From Circinella umbellata (Eukaryota > Mucoromycota > Mucoromycetes > Mucorales > Lichtheimiaceae), in assembly GCA_025093555.1 (NCBI GenBank), contig JAIWNF010000028.1:124001-188000 (forward strand): a stretch of 64,000 nt of DNA. Reading direction: 5' to 3'. The position numbers and the translations under genes are program-made. The notes beneath the pieces were generated by a model. It saw only the letters and a program-made list of their open reading frames with translations. It searched no databases and was not told the origin of the DNA. Shown piece after piece: positions 36,501 to 49,854 of this stretch (positions are counted from its first letter, which is position 1; each line of letters opens with the position of its first letter).

Positions 36501-38188
36501 TAATGACTTTAGCTGGTCCAGACTTACACCTAACCATGTTGAATCTGAATTAAAGCAACAAATACTTTGTCGTTTCCGATACAAACTTAATGATGACTTT
36601 TTGCAGCTCTTAAACGTGTTACCTACACTTCGTGAAATCTGTTTACGTGTCGGTATTCAACTTGAAGCTCGCGATTATCGCTTCACTGCATACAGTGAAG
36701 AAGAACGTGCCGAATTGGCTGCTGAAGATGCTGCTCGATCTCGCCAAAAGGATCAACAACAAAAGCAAAGCAGTCGTGGTAAGCGCGGTGGTAAGCAAAA
36801 ACAAAAGAATGATGAATCATTGTCTAAGCGTCGCACAACTTCATTTGTTCCCGATGATATTCAAAATTTGATGCCTACTGTCAAGCAAGCATCTGGCCGA
36901 GTAAGTTATTAAAAAAAACCAAATGAAAATTGGACAGGAAGGGGTCGAAACAAAAGTTATAGAATTTTTTTTATTCTATTTTGCTAATTGAATATTAACT
37001 TTTATAGAGTGTATTTGCTGAAGAGACATTTGAAGCTGGTAAGATGAGTTTGGCCCAAGGTCACCGACAACTTGGTATCGAACTTTTGTTGGAATCCTTA
37101 ACACTTCATGAACAAACATATGGCTTCTTGCATCCCGAAACTTCAAAATGTTATGCTACTCTTGCCATGATTTATCATCATAATGAAGATCGTGACGCTG
37201 CTTTGGATCTTCAACGTAAGGCTGTTATTGCAGCTGAACGAACAAACGGTGTTGATCACCCAGAAACTATTCACCACTATGTAAGTATTATAGTTAGCTA
37301 ATAACTATACTTTAGGATATAATTCACTCACTAAATGAGATTTTTATTACATTTGTCTATTATGATAGCTCAACCTTGGTCTTTTTGAACATGCTGCTGG
37401 CCGAACAAAACTTGCTCTTCGCTACTTGAAACATGCTTTATACTACTGGGATCTTGTATTTGGTGCTGGCCATCCTGATTCTGCTACTGCTGATGTAAGT
37501 TTTTTTTATCATCATCTTCATATAGACGAGACCGCTATTATGTAAAAAAAAAATCACTTAGTGTTTCTTCATATATTTCTAATGATAATAGAATAATGCT
37601 GGTGTCATGTTACAATCTTTGCGTGATTATCCTACAAGTACCAAGTTCTTTGAACGTGCTTGTGCTACACAAGAAAATATTCTTGGTAAAGAACATGTTC
37701 TTACTGCTACAGGTTATCATATTCTTGCCAAGGCATATACATTGTTGGGTGACTTTAACAAGGCTTTAAATGTTGAACGTGTTGCATTTGGCGTCTTTGA
37801 AAAGAAGGTAAGATAATTAAGATACTCTTTTATTGATTCAATAATTGCGGTGGAAGCAGAATAGTAATTTTTTTTTTACGAATCAAATTATGGTATACAT
37901 ATATAGTTGGGTGCTGAAGATCCACGAACAAAGGAAAGTGATTTATGGCTTAAGGAATTAACATCAAATGCTCTTCTTTCTGCTCAACGAGCACGAGAAC
38001 AAGCACAATCTGCAACTCTTCCATCTGGCGTAACGGCTACTTCTGTACCAAATGGTCAACAACAACAGCAACAACATCCTGGTAATATGCCTATTGAGCA
38101 AGCCGTACAATTCATTAATGATGGTTCACAACGAACAACCCCTTCATCAAAAAAAGGAAAAAAGAAATCACAAAACAAGCGTAAATAA
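33515..38188 (+). CDS. CLU1: clustered mitochondria protein (CLU1/CluA)
   Basis: Nine exons: 33515-33620, 33783-33853, 33966-34137, 34281-34418, 34508-36900, 37008-37280, 37369-37494, 37592-37807, 37907-38188; 1258 residues, like yeast Clu1 (~1277). The N-terminal CLU_N region (FQLTIKLPGSKGSDIKI, HSCFYLALNGTRL) is followed by the central CLU domain (about 330-570, with GIFRRQDENSIVYGS). An acidic low-complexity insert (PEKKKEEEN...PEEEEEE) comes next, then the eIF3-p135-like region. TPR repeats occupy about 965-1150 (AQGHRQLGIELLLES, HPETSKCYATLAMIY). The C-terminus is Gln/Lys-rich. The family is cytosolic, binds mRNAs of mitochondrial proteins, and prevents clustering of mitochondria when present. 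Confidence 0.97.
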
Positions 38189-38458
38189 GTACTGATAGAG
38201 AAGGATTGGAAAAAAAAAAATATTTGTTTTGATTGTTTTATACATAGAATTTGAAAAAAAAATGTATTTGTTTGTTTTTAAAAAAGAAAAAACATCAGGG
38301 TTTTCTTGCATAATATATAAAAAAAGTATATATAGATACATATTTGACTTCATATGTAAACAAAACAAAGGTTGTATGTATGTGTCATAAAATTAATAAG
38401 AAGTGTAGTATAAAATAATTATAATAGCATTTGATGGATAAAAAAGTAACTGGGTTTA

Positions 38459-41400
38459 TCACATAATAATACAAGAGGAGTTTTCTTTAGGGCGTATACT
38501 ACGCCTCGTGTCCTCATGTTGTTGACGTGTAACTGAATTAGTTCTGTATTGTCGTTCAACTGCTGCTTTATGGCCTTTAGCTTCAGCTTTTCGATAATAC
38601 TCTCGTGCTTTTGCGAAATCACGGGGAACACCTACACCTGTCTCATAGTACCAGCTATAATAATAAAACCGTAATAAAAAAAGATGTTAGTCTCTTGTAC
38701 ATTTATATTACCCCTTCGTTCTCTGTTTTTTATTCCATACCCTAATAAGAACATCGCTTCGTCCAATCCCCGATCTGCTGCCTTTTGACACCAATTAAAT
38801 GCCGCATCCTCATTTCTAACTGTTGCTGCTAACCAACCAGATACATCCCGTGCTAGACGTGCTTCTTCTGTAAGCATATCATTTGGACCACGGCATCCAC
38901 GATTATATAATCGACTCAATCCTAGCATTGCTTGGGGATGGTTGTATCGCCTTGCAGCTGAATCATAGTATCCAAAACTCTTGGCAAAATGTATAGGAGC
39001 ACCGTATAATCCATATTCGTAAATAAACGCAATTCTACATTCTGCATGAATATAACCAAGTTGAGCGGCATGTTCAAAATAACGTAATGCTGCAAGTTCG
39101 CCACCATACCGATGAATTACTTCCCTATATAGATAACATTCATAAACAAAGTTGGGTTTTTAATTTTATATGAACGATAAGAATCCATTTTACATATATA
39201 TTTATATAATAATGTAATATTATACTTACATGGGAATATCAGCTTTTGGATATGTATTAGTTAAAATAAGGCCAAACAAATAAGGTGGTTCCGGGCAAGC
39301 TTCATTCGCTCTTTCAGCTGCTTCTGATAACAATTCCAAACCAATAGACATATTTTGTCGCTGTCCAAATTCACCGTGCAAATGTATCTTCGCCATACGC
39401 TACATTTTTAATATATGCAAGAAATTATTAGCAAAAAAAAAAGAGCCCCTTTCAAAGATACGTGGTAACTACACCTATTACTTACATAAATGGCTTGAAC
39501 GACACCTTTAGAGGCAGCATTTTTGTAATTCAAAACTGTATTTTGAATATCACCTGATTCTTCATATCTGATAGCAATAGCATGCATGGCTTCAGGAATG
39601 CCTTCATTTGCAGCAACCTTGTACAATTTGAATGCCTTTGAGTTATTTTTTGAAAAGCCATATTTCCCCTTTTCTATCCAAGTTGCTTGTATATACGCTG
39701 CTTCTCCTATATTTTGCTTTGTCAAGCGTTTAATCCAACGTATTCCTTCATCTTCAAGCATTTTCTTTTTGCGTCGTTCTGAATCGCCAAGTCGTGCCAT
39801 AGCTGCTTTTGAGGATGAAACTGTCCCAGGTGTTGATCGAATACTATCCAATGATACACGTGATGATCCACCACCACCAGATCGATATCCACCATCCATT
39901 GATAAGGCTCTTCCTGCATCACTTCCTGCGGACGTAAATGATACCACACTTGTACTACTGCTCATGCCTTCATTTGAAAATCGTGTTGAAGGTGATGATA
40001 TACCATTACTATTGTTACTATCATCCGCTCCTCCTCCATAAAGACCCGCAATCTCCAAAAGATATTTCGCGTAACTGAGCTGTACGTTGGGATCACCAAC
40101 ACTTTCTGCCATGCTGCGATACATTTTAATTGCATCTGGATGATTAGTCAGGCTATACGAAGCCTTTGCATATTTTGAAAATTGTGTTGCCCTTGCCTTG
40201 TTTTTTTGGTGTTTTTTTGTTGTTCGAGTGTTGTTTCTACTGTTATAGTAGTTATTCTGAATAAACGATCCTTGGGCGTAGGTAGGCGTCATGGATGTTG
40301 CTTGTCGTGCCGGTAGCATATTTGTTGTTGATGATGATAATGAATGACGGTAGCCCATCATCATGGGTGATGGTGGTGGCCCTCTATTTATCATGGGACC
40401 AGTGTTATTACTGCTTTGTACCATCATCGGCATAAAGGGTGACGGTGATATTGGTCGAGGCCTAGTTGTAGCTGTTGTACATGGGGCTTTAAAAGGTCTA
40501 TTAAAAACATGTGGAAGTTTTGGTGAAGGACTTACGGCAGGAGAAAGAGGTGTTTCAATTTTAGTCGAGTCAGAAGGACTTTTATTATTATCAACAACCG
40601 GTGATGGGAATGGTGAATTATCTGGAGATGAGGGTTGCTGTCTGAATGTATCTAGACTCGATCGGGATCTGTCAGGATGATGATATGGTATTGTTGATGG
40701 AGAAAGTGAAGGGGTTGTTGTCAATGCCACTCGACCACTAAGAGGAGGGGAAGAGGAAGAGGATGGAGCAGATGATGACGAATTATTACTATTACTATTA
40801 TTGGCACCAGTGGCAAGAACAATAGATGTTTTGATTCCAGATGGTCTTGTATTTGTTGATGTTTCATCTATTTCTTCGTCTACTTCCATTATTTTAGACT
40901 GTCGATTTTTTTTATTATTGTCAGGTCGACTGGCAATTTTCCATCCCTGAGCGTACCAATGACTGTTATTGTTATTGTTATTTCTATCTGTTGCTGCTAT
41001 CGCTGTTAGCGCTGCATAGGCCGATGTTTTTGTTGTAGTATCTGGAGATGGCGTCAAGGATTCTGTCGAAGGGGGGTTGAACAATGCGTGTTCAGGAGGG
41101 GGTGGCGGTGGTGAAGCTGGAGCAATAAAAACAGGGGACTCCTGGCTACTAACACCTTCATCCGTAGAAAAAGTAGTTGACACATCATTACCTAATACAG
41201 AAGTTGCCTTATTCTTCTCATTTTGTTGTTGTTGATCTTCGTCCTCATGTGTTTGATAGTGAATAACCTCATGCTCGTCATCGTCATCGTCATCATCATC
41301 ATCATCATCATCACTGCCGTTATTTTCGTTTCTATTTGATGAAGAGCTATTGCTGCTCGTTGCACTAGTACTGCTCAGCGCTTCATCGGGATTCATCACC

Positions 41401-41702
41401 CGAAAAGTCATCCGATTCGGACTAAACTTGTCGATAGATGATTCGGAAGAAGATACCGTATCTTTCCTAGTAATATTATTAGTCAGTACTGTTTTCTGTA
41501 TTAACTCGTCTTTGTCGTTAACAATGTTGTCATTGTTATTTTGCGATTTTGGTGTCGTTGAAAAGTAACCAAACGATGAATTTCGTTCGACTTTACGAGA
41601 TCTTTTTTGGTCATTATTGCCATTCCAAGGTCGGCCCGACGGAAATAGAAATGACAATGCTTTTCGAGGTCTGCTGATGTTTCTTTCTGGCACGTCAACC
41701 AT
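38459..41702 (-). CDS. SEL1-repeat protein, chitin-synthase activator (Chs4/Skt5)-like, with CAAX box
   Basis: Four exons: 41702-39486, 39399-39230, 39124-38741, 38654-38459; 988 residues. Residues 1-560 are disordered (Ser/Asn/Pro-rich, with an Asp13-type acidic run near 130-145). The C-terminal 400 residues are SEL1 (TPR-like) repeats: AAYIQATWIEKGKYGF, AFKLYKVAANEGIPEAM, YFEHAAQLGYIHAECRIAF, NWCQKAADRGLDEAMFLLG. The protein ends SSCIIM, a canonical CAAX box. Yeast Skt5/Chs4 has the same order: disordered N-terminus, SEL1 repeats, and C-terminal prenylated CAAX. It recruits and activates chitin synthase III at the bud neck. By analogy this protein should be a membrane-tethered activator of cell-wall chitin synthesis. 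Confidence 0.88.
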
Positions 41703-42175
41703 TCCTTCTTGTTGATAAGTTGTATTTTATAAACAAGAAAGGGAAGAAGAGAAGGAAAAAGGTAAAAAAGAAAAAAAAGAGAGAAGTGAAAAGAAACAGA
41801 AAAGGGGAAAAGGGGGGTTGTGAGGAAAAGAAGGGAAAAAAAAGTTTGTTAGTGATGTTTGTGTTTGTGATAATGGGTGTGTGCGTGCGTGCGCGCTTGG
41901 TTACCCAAGTATTAAAAAAAGGAGACTAACTTGGTTACCCGCTTTTGCCTTTGTTGTGCAAACACAGAATAAAGGCAAGACCCGTTTCTCGTAAACTTAA
42001 AAAATCTGTGCACATGATACGCTGAGATGAATTATTAAGCTATAATTTATTGCACGCTTTTAATGTTTATGTAATATCTACTGATTTTTCATACCAACAA
42101 ACCTTCTATCGCCCTTAATAGGATTTATAACTCCCACATAGTCATGCTCTTTATTGATATTAATTCTATTTATAA
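41703..42175. other. spacer upstream of the SEL1 gene
   Basis: A 473-bp spacer. Immediately 5' of the SEL1 gene start the minus strand is a long pyrimidine tract (A/G-rich on +, 41730-41850). A GTGTGCGTGCGTGCGCGC alternating run lies at about 41877-41894. This is probably promoter; the distal part is ORC1 3' UTR. Confidence 0.55.
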
Positions 42176-44180
42176 TTAACCATTGTTTAATAATTTGCCC
42201 ACTACTTTATCTCCTTTGCATCCCATGACAATATCTTGTTCTGAAATATTTAGTGACATTCTCATAGCCAAATCCATCCGACCTCCTTCAACCACCAAAG
42301 CCCGTGCCTGACCCAATGATTCACAAACACGCATCAAATCGCTTGTTGTAGGAGGCTGAACATGGTGCCATCGACATGCCTGCATATGATATTCCGCTGC
42401 ATCTCCAAATTCAACGTCACCCAAACCTGACCGACGAATACATTGCATAACGGACACAAGAAATAATTTTTGATGTAAGGCACATGTTTGAAGAAATGAC
42501 ACTGTAGGTGATGCCAGCATTTCTTTGATGGTATCATTAATAATGCTGATTGTAACATGTGTAGTGTTTTTTCCACCATCATTACTAAGCAGTATTTGTT
42601 GTTGTTTTGACTCAACAATTTCTACTGCTCGTCGACAAATATCCAATGCTCGTCTTGCATCACCGCTCACTGCACTGACTTTACGAGCAGCAAATTCAAC
42701 AGCTTCAGTCTCAAATGCATCGATGCCTTCCAAACGTGATTCTACAATTTGATATAACTGCTGATAAGTGTAGGGTTGAAAGTTTATACGTGTTAAGCCT
42801 AATATTAATTAACTTTATTGTTAGAAATAGAAATATTATACGTGCTATACAGGTTCATTTTTAGTAGGAAATAGGAGTATAATCTTAGATATAGTCGCGT
42901 GAAATCATTATTATCCAAACACATACCCATACGGCTTGAAATTTTATTTGTTAACATTCTTTCTGGAAGATCCATAGTGTTAGCAATAGCCACAACGATG
43001 AGTTTGGAATTTGGTCGATTGGGCCATTCAAAAAAATTGTACATGACCGTTTGCTTTTTGGTAACCAACAAATCCAATTCATCCATAAGTACCACACTAA
43101 TAAATTACAATTATCCTTTTTTTTAATATGCTAGACCTTTTTTTTTTCTACTAATGTAACAATTGAAAAGCACATACGTTGTTTTTTGTTGATCATCTGG
43201 CGAAGAGAATCTTGCTTCAAGTAAGTCCAGTGCATGTGCAGACGTTACTCTTTTTGGTGTAACTTCTTTTGAAGAAGAATCTGATTTATTTAGACATTCC
43301 CACAAAATACCATATGCTTGATTCGGATCGGTAACTTTCATTCCATTGATTTCCACAAAATCAAAGTCGGGTAATTCCTACATGCAAGGATATCCTTTAG
43401 CTATCAATCCACCCCACCCCACCCCTTAAAAGTGATATTCTCCCATTCTTCAGCTTCTCTTCTAACCTTTTGTTCTGCTCGATATTGTAAATGTCGCATA
43501 ACTTCAAGAACAGTTGCTGTTTTACCAGTACCGGGAACACCAGAAATATATACACATGTACCTGTCCCAGCTTCTACAGCACTTTCTAGAAACCCCATAA
43601 TATCTGAAAATTCCATTTCACGACATGGTAAAGAGTCAGGTACAGCTGAAACGTGTAGACGTTCACGTGCTAATTCATATGCTGTTGCTGGTTCAGATCG
43701 TTCTTGTTCACGTCGCCGTAATGGTATTACTGGTGCAATGGCATTTACTCTAGTTATTGTTTATCATTATTATTAGAAGACGTCTCCTGTTCTGTTATAT
43801 GCTATCAACAAATTATTAAAAACAGGAACATAAGTAATTTTGTTTTCTTACCGACGAACTGATCGCGGTGCGATGTTAGGTTTACTCTTTTTATTTGATG
43901 GTGAGGCGACTTGAGTTTTGGTTTTCCGTTTCCGAGAAGAGGGTGATTTAAGTATATCGATCAAACGTGAGGCCGATTTTTTACCCTTTCTGTTATTAGC
44001 TGAGGATTGATCTTTGTCATGGACGTCTTCTTCTTCTTCACTAGTATTACTACTGTCTTCATCGAAATCGCTTGCTTCACTATTTTCACTACTGTCATTG
44101 TCTTCTTTGTATTTTACAGATTTATCTTTCTTATTTTGTTGTCTCGTTGATCGCCTTTGTGGTCGTTGTGAAAGCGTCAT
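42176..44180 (-). CDS. ORC1: origin recognition complex subunit 1, short form without BAH domain
   Basis: Five exons: 44180-43852, 43749-43467, 43377-43178, 43096-42927, 42798-42176; 534 residues. The AAA+ core shows Walker A GVPGTGKT (180-187), EINGMKV and Walker B VVLMDELD (272-279). It continues with [11 protein letters not shown], the sensor/arginine region [16 protein letters not shown] and [15 protein letters not shown] winged-helix end contains [13 protein letters not shown]. It is the ATPase subunit of the six-protein complex that marks replication origins. The N-terminus (1-110) is only a basic/acidic disordered segment. The BAH domain seen in most Orc1 proteins is absent from this model, which is about 370 residues shorter than yeast Orc1. 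Intron 2 uses GTTAGA; I chose it because it restores the spacing between EVMRHLQ and the EINGMK motif. Confidence 0.93.
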
Positions 44181-45164
44181 TATTTTTATTTGAGGAAGGT
44201 AATGTGAAAAGTGTTATCTGAAAAAAAAAAAAAAAACCTTGCGGATTTTGAAGCAAGTCAAAATTATTGGTATCAAGTTGCTGGTTGTGTTATTCTATAT
44301 ATTGTATAAGTGCTATGAACTAGTTAAAGTTATATGGATTCTTGTTATCATATAAATCTACTAGTGAAATATATCAAATAATAGGATACACAATTTACTT
44401 ATGATTCAAATATATACATTACTCTTATTGATTAATTAAACTTACAAAAGTCTAACTTTGCTGACTTTGCCAGCATATGTGAAAAGATGTTGCGCAAAAA
44501 ATTATACGTACTCTGCCCATCATGCTTCAATTGTAGCACAATTAATTTGTAGTGTGCTCTCATGTATATATTATAATTGTGTGTTCTTAAATAGAGCTGC
44601 ATTAAAAAAAATATAACTATAGTGTTATTATTCTTCTTGTAACAAAGTCAAACTAGATATACGTTTTATTGAAAAAAAATAAATGAGATAATAAGATATG
44701 TCTGCGCAAAATATACATTTTGGGTTGCACGTTATCATTTTTTTTTTATTCTCTTTTAAATTAGCAGCCTAAAGCCAATTGATACGACATGTTAGCTATT
44801 TCCATTATATCTATTATTTACTCCAAAAAATATTAATTTTAAGTTACATGACGTAGAAGTGTGAAAAAAAAAGATGAATATACAGTAATGACCAGCCCCA
44901 GTCAACTGTTGTAATATAAGAATAGCCAAGTTAATATTATTACCGCTGTCAGATTTATTTGCCTGGTATATTAAATACCACGAGAATCCCCACCTGAGAA
45001 TAGGAGTGGTGTCACTTAGTAACACGGAGGGTAGATTTTACACTCTATGAAGTCCCGCATAGCCTATTTGACAGGTGGTGGACTGTGGCTTCATTCCCAG
45101 CTGCTAAAATTGAATTTCCACTTGTCTTGCGTTTCGCCCCTTTTCTTCATCAATCTATACAACC
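44181..45164. other. divergent promoter region ORC1 / CCT7
   Basis: About 1 kb separating two divergent housekeeping genes; AT-rich in the middle. A more mixed, C/T-rich 5' leader (45060-45160) lies before the CCT7 start. No gene is supported. Confidence 0.6.
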
Positions 45165-47609
<2,445 letters not shown>

Positions 47610-47819
47610 AAGGTCTATTTATCATTAAACCTGTTACTACTACTACTACTTATACACAAAAAGTATATATAAAACAACAATAAAAATTTGCATATTTTTT
47701 TTTCCTGCGGTACCTTAATAGGATACGTCTTTTACTATTTTAATTAAATCAACTTATTTTTCACTTACTGCTTTATCCCCTTTATACTTCATTTCAAATA
47801 TACCCTTTGCCTACTTGTA
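47610..47819. other. short spacer CCT7 to F-box gene
   Basis: A 210-bp AT-rich spacer between tandem genes. It must hold both the CCT7 terminator and the promoter of the F-box gene. Confidence 0.5.
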
Positions 47820-49553
47820 ATGAATTCTGAGGAATTATTTCTCCATGGACTGTCAACATATACACCCCCATGTTTACGCTTAACGAATTCAAACATGGAG
47901 CGCATTATTCATTTATTACCAACGTTAGCCGATCGATACGAAGCATGCTTAATTCATCGTGTCTGGACAACAGCTGCTATGAATGTTCTTTGGGAATGGC
48001 CCCATTTTTCTAATGAAAACGCAGTCCGGGCGTTTATAAATACCATTCTTACTTATAAGCGATTAGCATTGGTCGTTCGACATTTAAACTTATGCTTAGA
48101 CGTTGGTCCCGCGTGGCCACGTAACAACAACAACAACGTCAGCGACAACAACAACAACGACGACGACGATGATGATGATGATGATAAAGCGTTTGAAGCA
48201 ACAGCATCACAACTTGTCCTATATCAGCATGAGGTCTACAAAGAGAGCCCACTTACATCTCCTCAAGTGATTATGACTGTATTACAACAATGCGAACGAA
48301 TCGACACGTTATCCATTTATGGATGGAAACTCGAAGCGACCCATTTACGTTTAATTGCTGCTTATCTTCCTCAGCTTCGATCTCTTCGGATCATCGGATC
48401 ATTAAATAAAACAACGGATAGTAACAACAACAAAAGTATTATTTTACCTCCACTTGTAGCTTCTAGTTTAAGTAGATTGCATCTGTATGGGGATTATGTC
48501 GTTGTTCCATCACGCTACATGGAACTTGAAAGTTTACGCGTATCATTATCTCATTCAGATGGTTTAGAGAAACTTGTTTACAGCCATCAACATCCATTGC
48601 ACAAGGTTCATGAATTGATGTTGGGAAACGTTGGAGTAATAAAGGCTGATCACATGAAGGCGATTTTTCATATGTTTCCAAATATCACAAGACTTGCTAT
48701 GGAGGATGTCAAACAACCGATTCCATATCTAAGTATTGTACAGTTAAAGCCACTAAGACATCTTATCATTCGTTCCATGATATATGAAGATAATGAAAAT
48801 GATGACAGGCACAATGACAGGAAGATTATTGAAGAGCAATATATGGATCAGCAACAATTAATTCACGTAGGAAATAACTATAACGCCCATCATGACTGTG
48901 ATGCTGACGATGATACAGTATATCCTCAAAGCCATTTATTCAGTGTCTTTATCGAAAATTGCTGCATTCAAAACAATCATTTCCAAAGATTTGTTTTTAA
49001 TGTTGACTGTCTAACAAGGATAAGATTACACAAATGCTCTTTATTAACTGATGATGCTTTGACACGGTTGTACACTATCGAAACTATACCTTTGGAAGAG
49101 TTAAAAATTGTTGAATGCATTAATATTGGTAACCCAACAATACGAGCGTTGACTGAGTCAGCCATCATCTATACCCTTCGAACTTTTGAAATGCAAAGTA
49201 ATGGTTACTTGTGTTCCAAGGATGTCTTCGATTTTATCACTGCGGCTTCGCCACACCAACTTTCCCATGTGGTAATAGCAGGATACCCGGACATTAGCAA
49301 ATTATTCTTGGGACAAGATTCCATTGGCACAGATGTCATTCTAAATCAATCAAAAATACGATCGATTGTACAACATGCCAGTGCTCCAAAAGACAGAATT
49401 TTGACAAGTATGCAAATAATAAAGCTAGCAAAAGCACTAAATATGGATGTGCATTACTTGGAGAAATTGATGGAGCATATTCAGGTAATATGTATTTCTT
49501 TTTATTTTTGCTCCTTTCTCTCTCTATATCTTCAGAAGAAGAACAAAAATTAG
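47820..49553 (+). CDS. F-box/LRR-like protein
   Basis: ATG at 47820. One long exon to 49484, a 51-nt intron (GTAATA...CTTCAG, 49485-49535) and a six-codon tail to TAG at 49553; 560 residues. Because the intron is a multiple of three and open, the unspliced frame ends at the same stop. The N-terminus is F-box-like: ERIIHLLPTLADRYEACLI, then HRVWTTAAMNVLWEWPHF. This is followed by degenerate leucine-rich repeats (LPQLRSLRIIGSL, RLHLYGDYVV, LKPLRHLIIRS, LEELKIVECINI). An Asn/Asp run (140-160) interrupts the first part. F-box proteins recruit targets to SCF ubiquitin ligases; the target here is unknown. The abrupt tail and the open frame that resumes right after it suggest the annotated end may not be the original one. 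Confidence 0.8.
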   Translation: MNSEELFLHGLSTYTPPCLRLTNSNMERIIHLLPTLADRYEACLIHRVWTTAAMNVLWEWPHFSNENAVRAFINTILTYKRLALVVRHLNLCLDVGPAWPRNNNNNVSDNNNNDDDDDDDDDKAFEATASQLVLYQHEVYKESPLTSPQVIMTVLQQCERIDTLSIYGWKLEATHLRLIAAYLPQLRSLRIIGSLNKTTDSNNNKSIILPPLVASSLSRLHLYGDYVVVPSRYMELESLRVSLSHSDGLEKLVYSHQHPLHKVHELMLGNVGVIKADHMKAIFHMFPNITRLAMEDVKQPIPYLSIVQLKPLRHLIIRSMIYEDNENDDRHNDRKIIEEQYMDQQQLIHVGNNYNAHHDCDADDDTVYPQSHLFSVFIENCCIQNNHFQRFVFNVDCLTRIRLHKCSLLTDDALTRLYTIETIPLEELKIVECINIGNPTIRALTESAIIYTLRTFEMQSNGYLCSKDVFDFITAASPHQLSHVVIAGYPDISKLFLGQDSIGTDVILNQSKIRSIVQHASAPKDRILTSMQIIKLAKALNMDVHYLEKLMEHIQVICISFYFCSFLSLYLQKKNKN

Positions 49554-49854
49554 TCTCTCTATTAATTTGAGAACTTCCGCACGTTTATTACATCAGCTTG
49601 AAGATAATGAAAATGATGAATGTAATAATACTGTTAATTTACCCCTTGATGCAAACGCTGACAAATACAACACTTCTAAACATGGCAATAATAATCATAG
49701 TAGTGAGCAGATTACCAAGGCAAATAGTAAGTTTTCATTTTTTTAACACCCCCACGCAACTTCATGAGTATGAATCTAAAACATAAATTTTGCTGTAGCA
49801 AAATTATCGCTGCTATCCTTTCAGAACTATCATGGTCAACAAAGCGAAGAAAAA

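Noticed and set aside
43384..43466. Read-through of ORC1 exon 2 past 43467 (codons for [13 protein letters not shown])
   Set aside because: Any later GT donor leaves an intron too short or out of phase; GTTAGA gives an 89-nt intron and the spacing expected from other Orc1 proteins.
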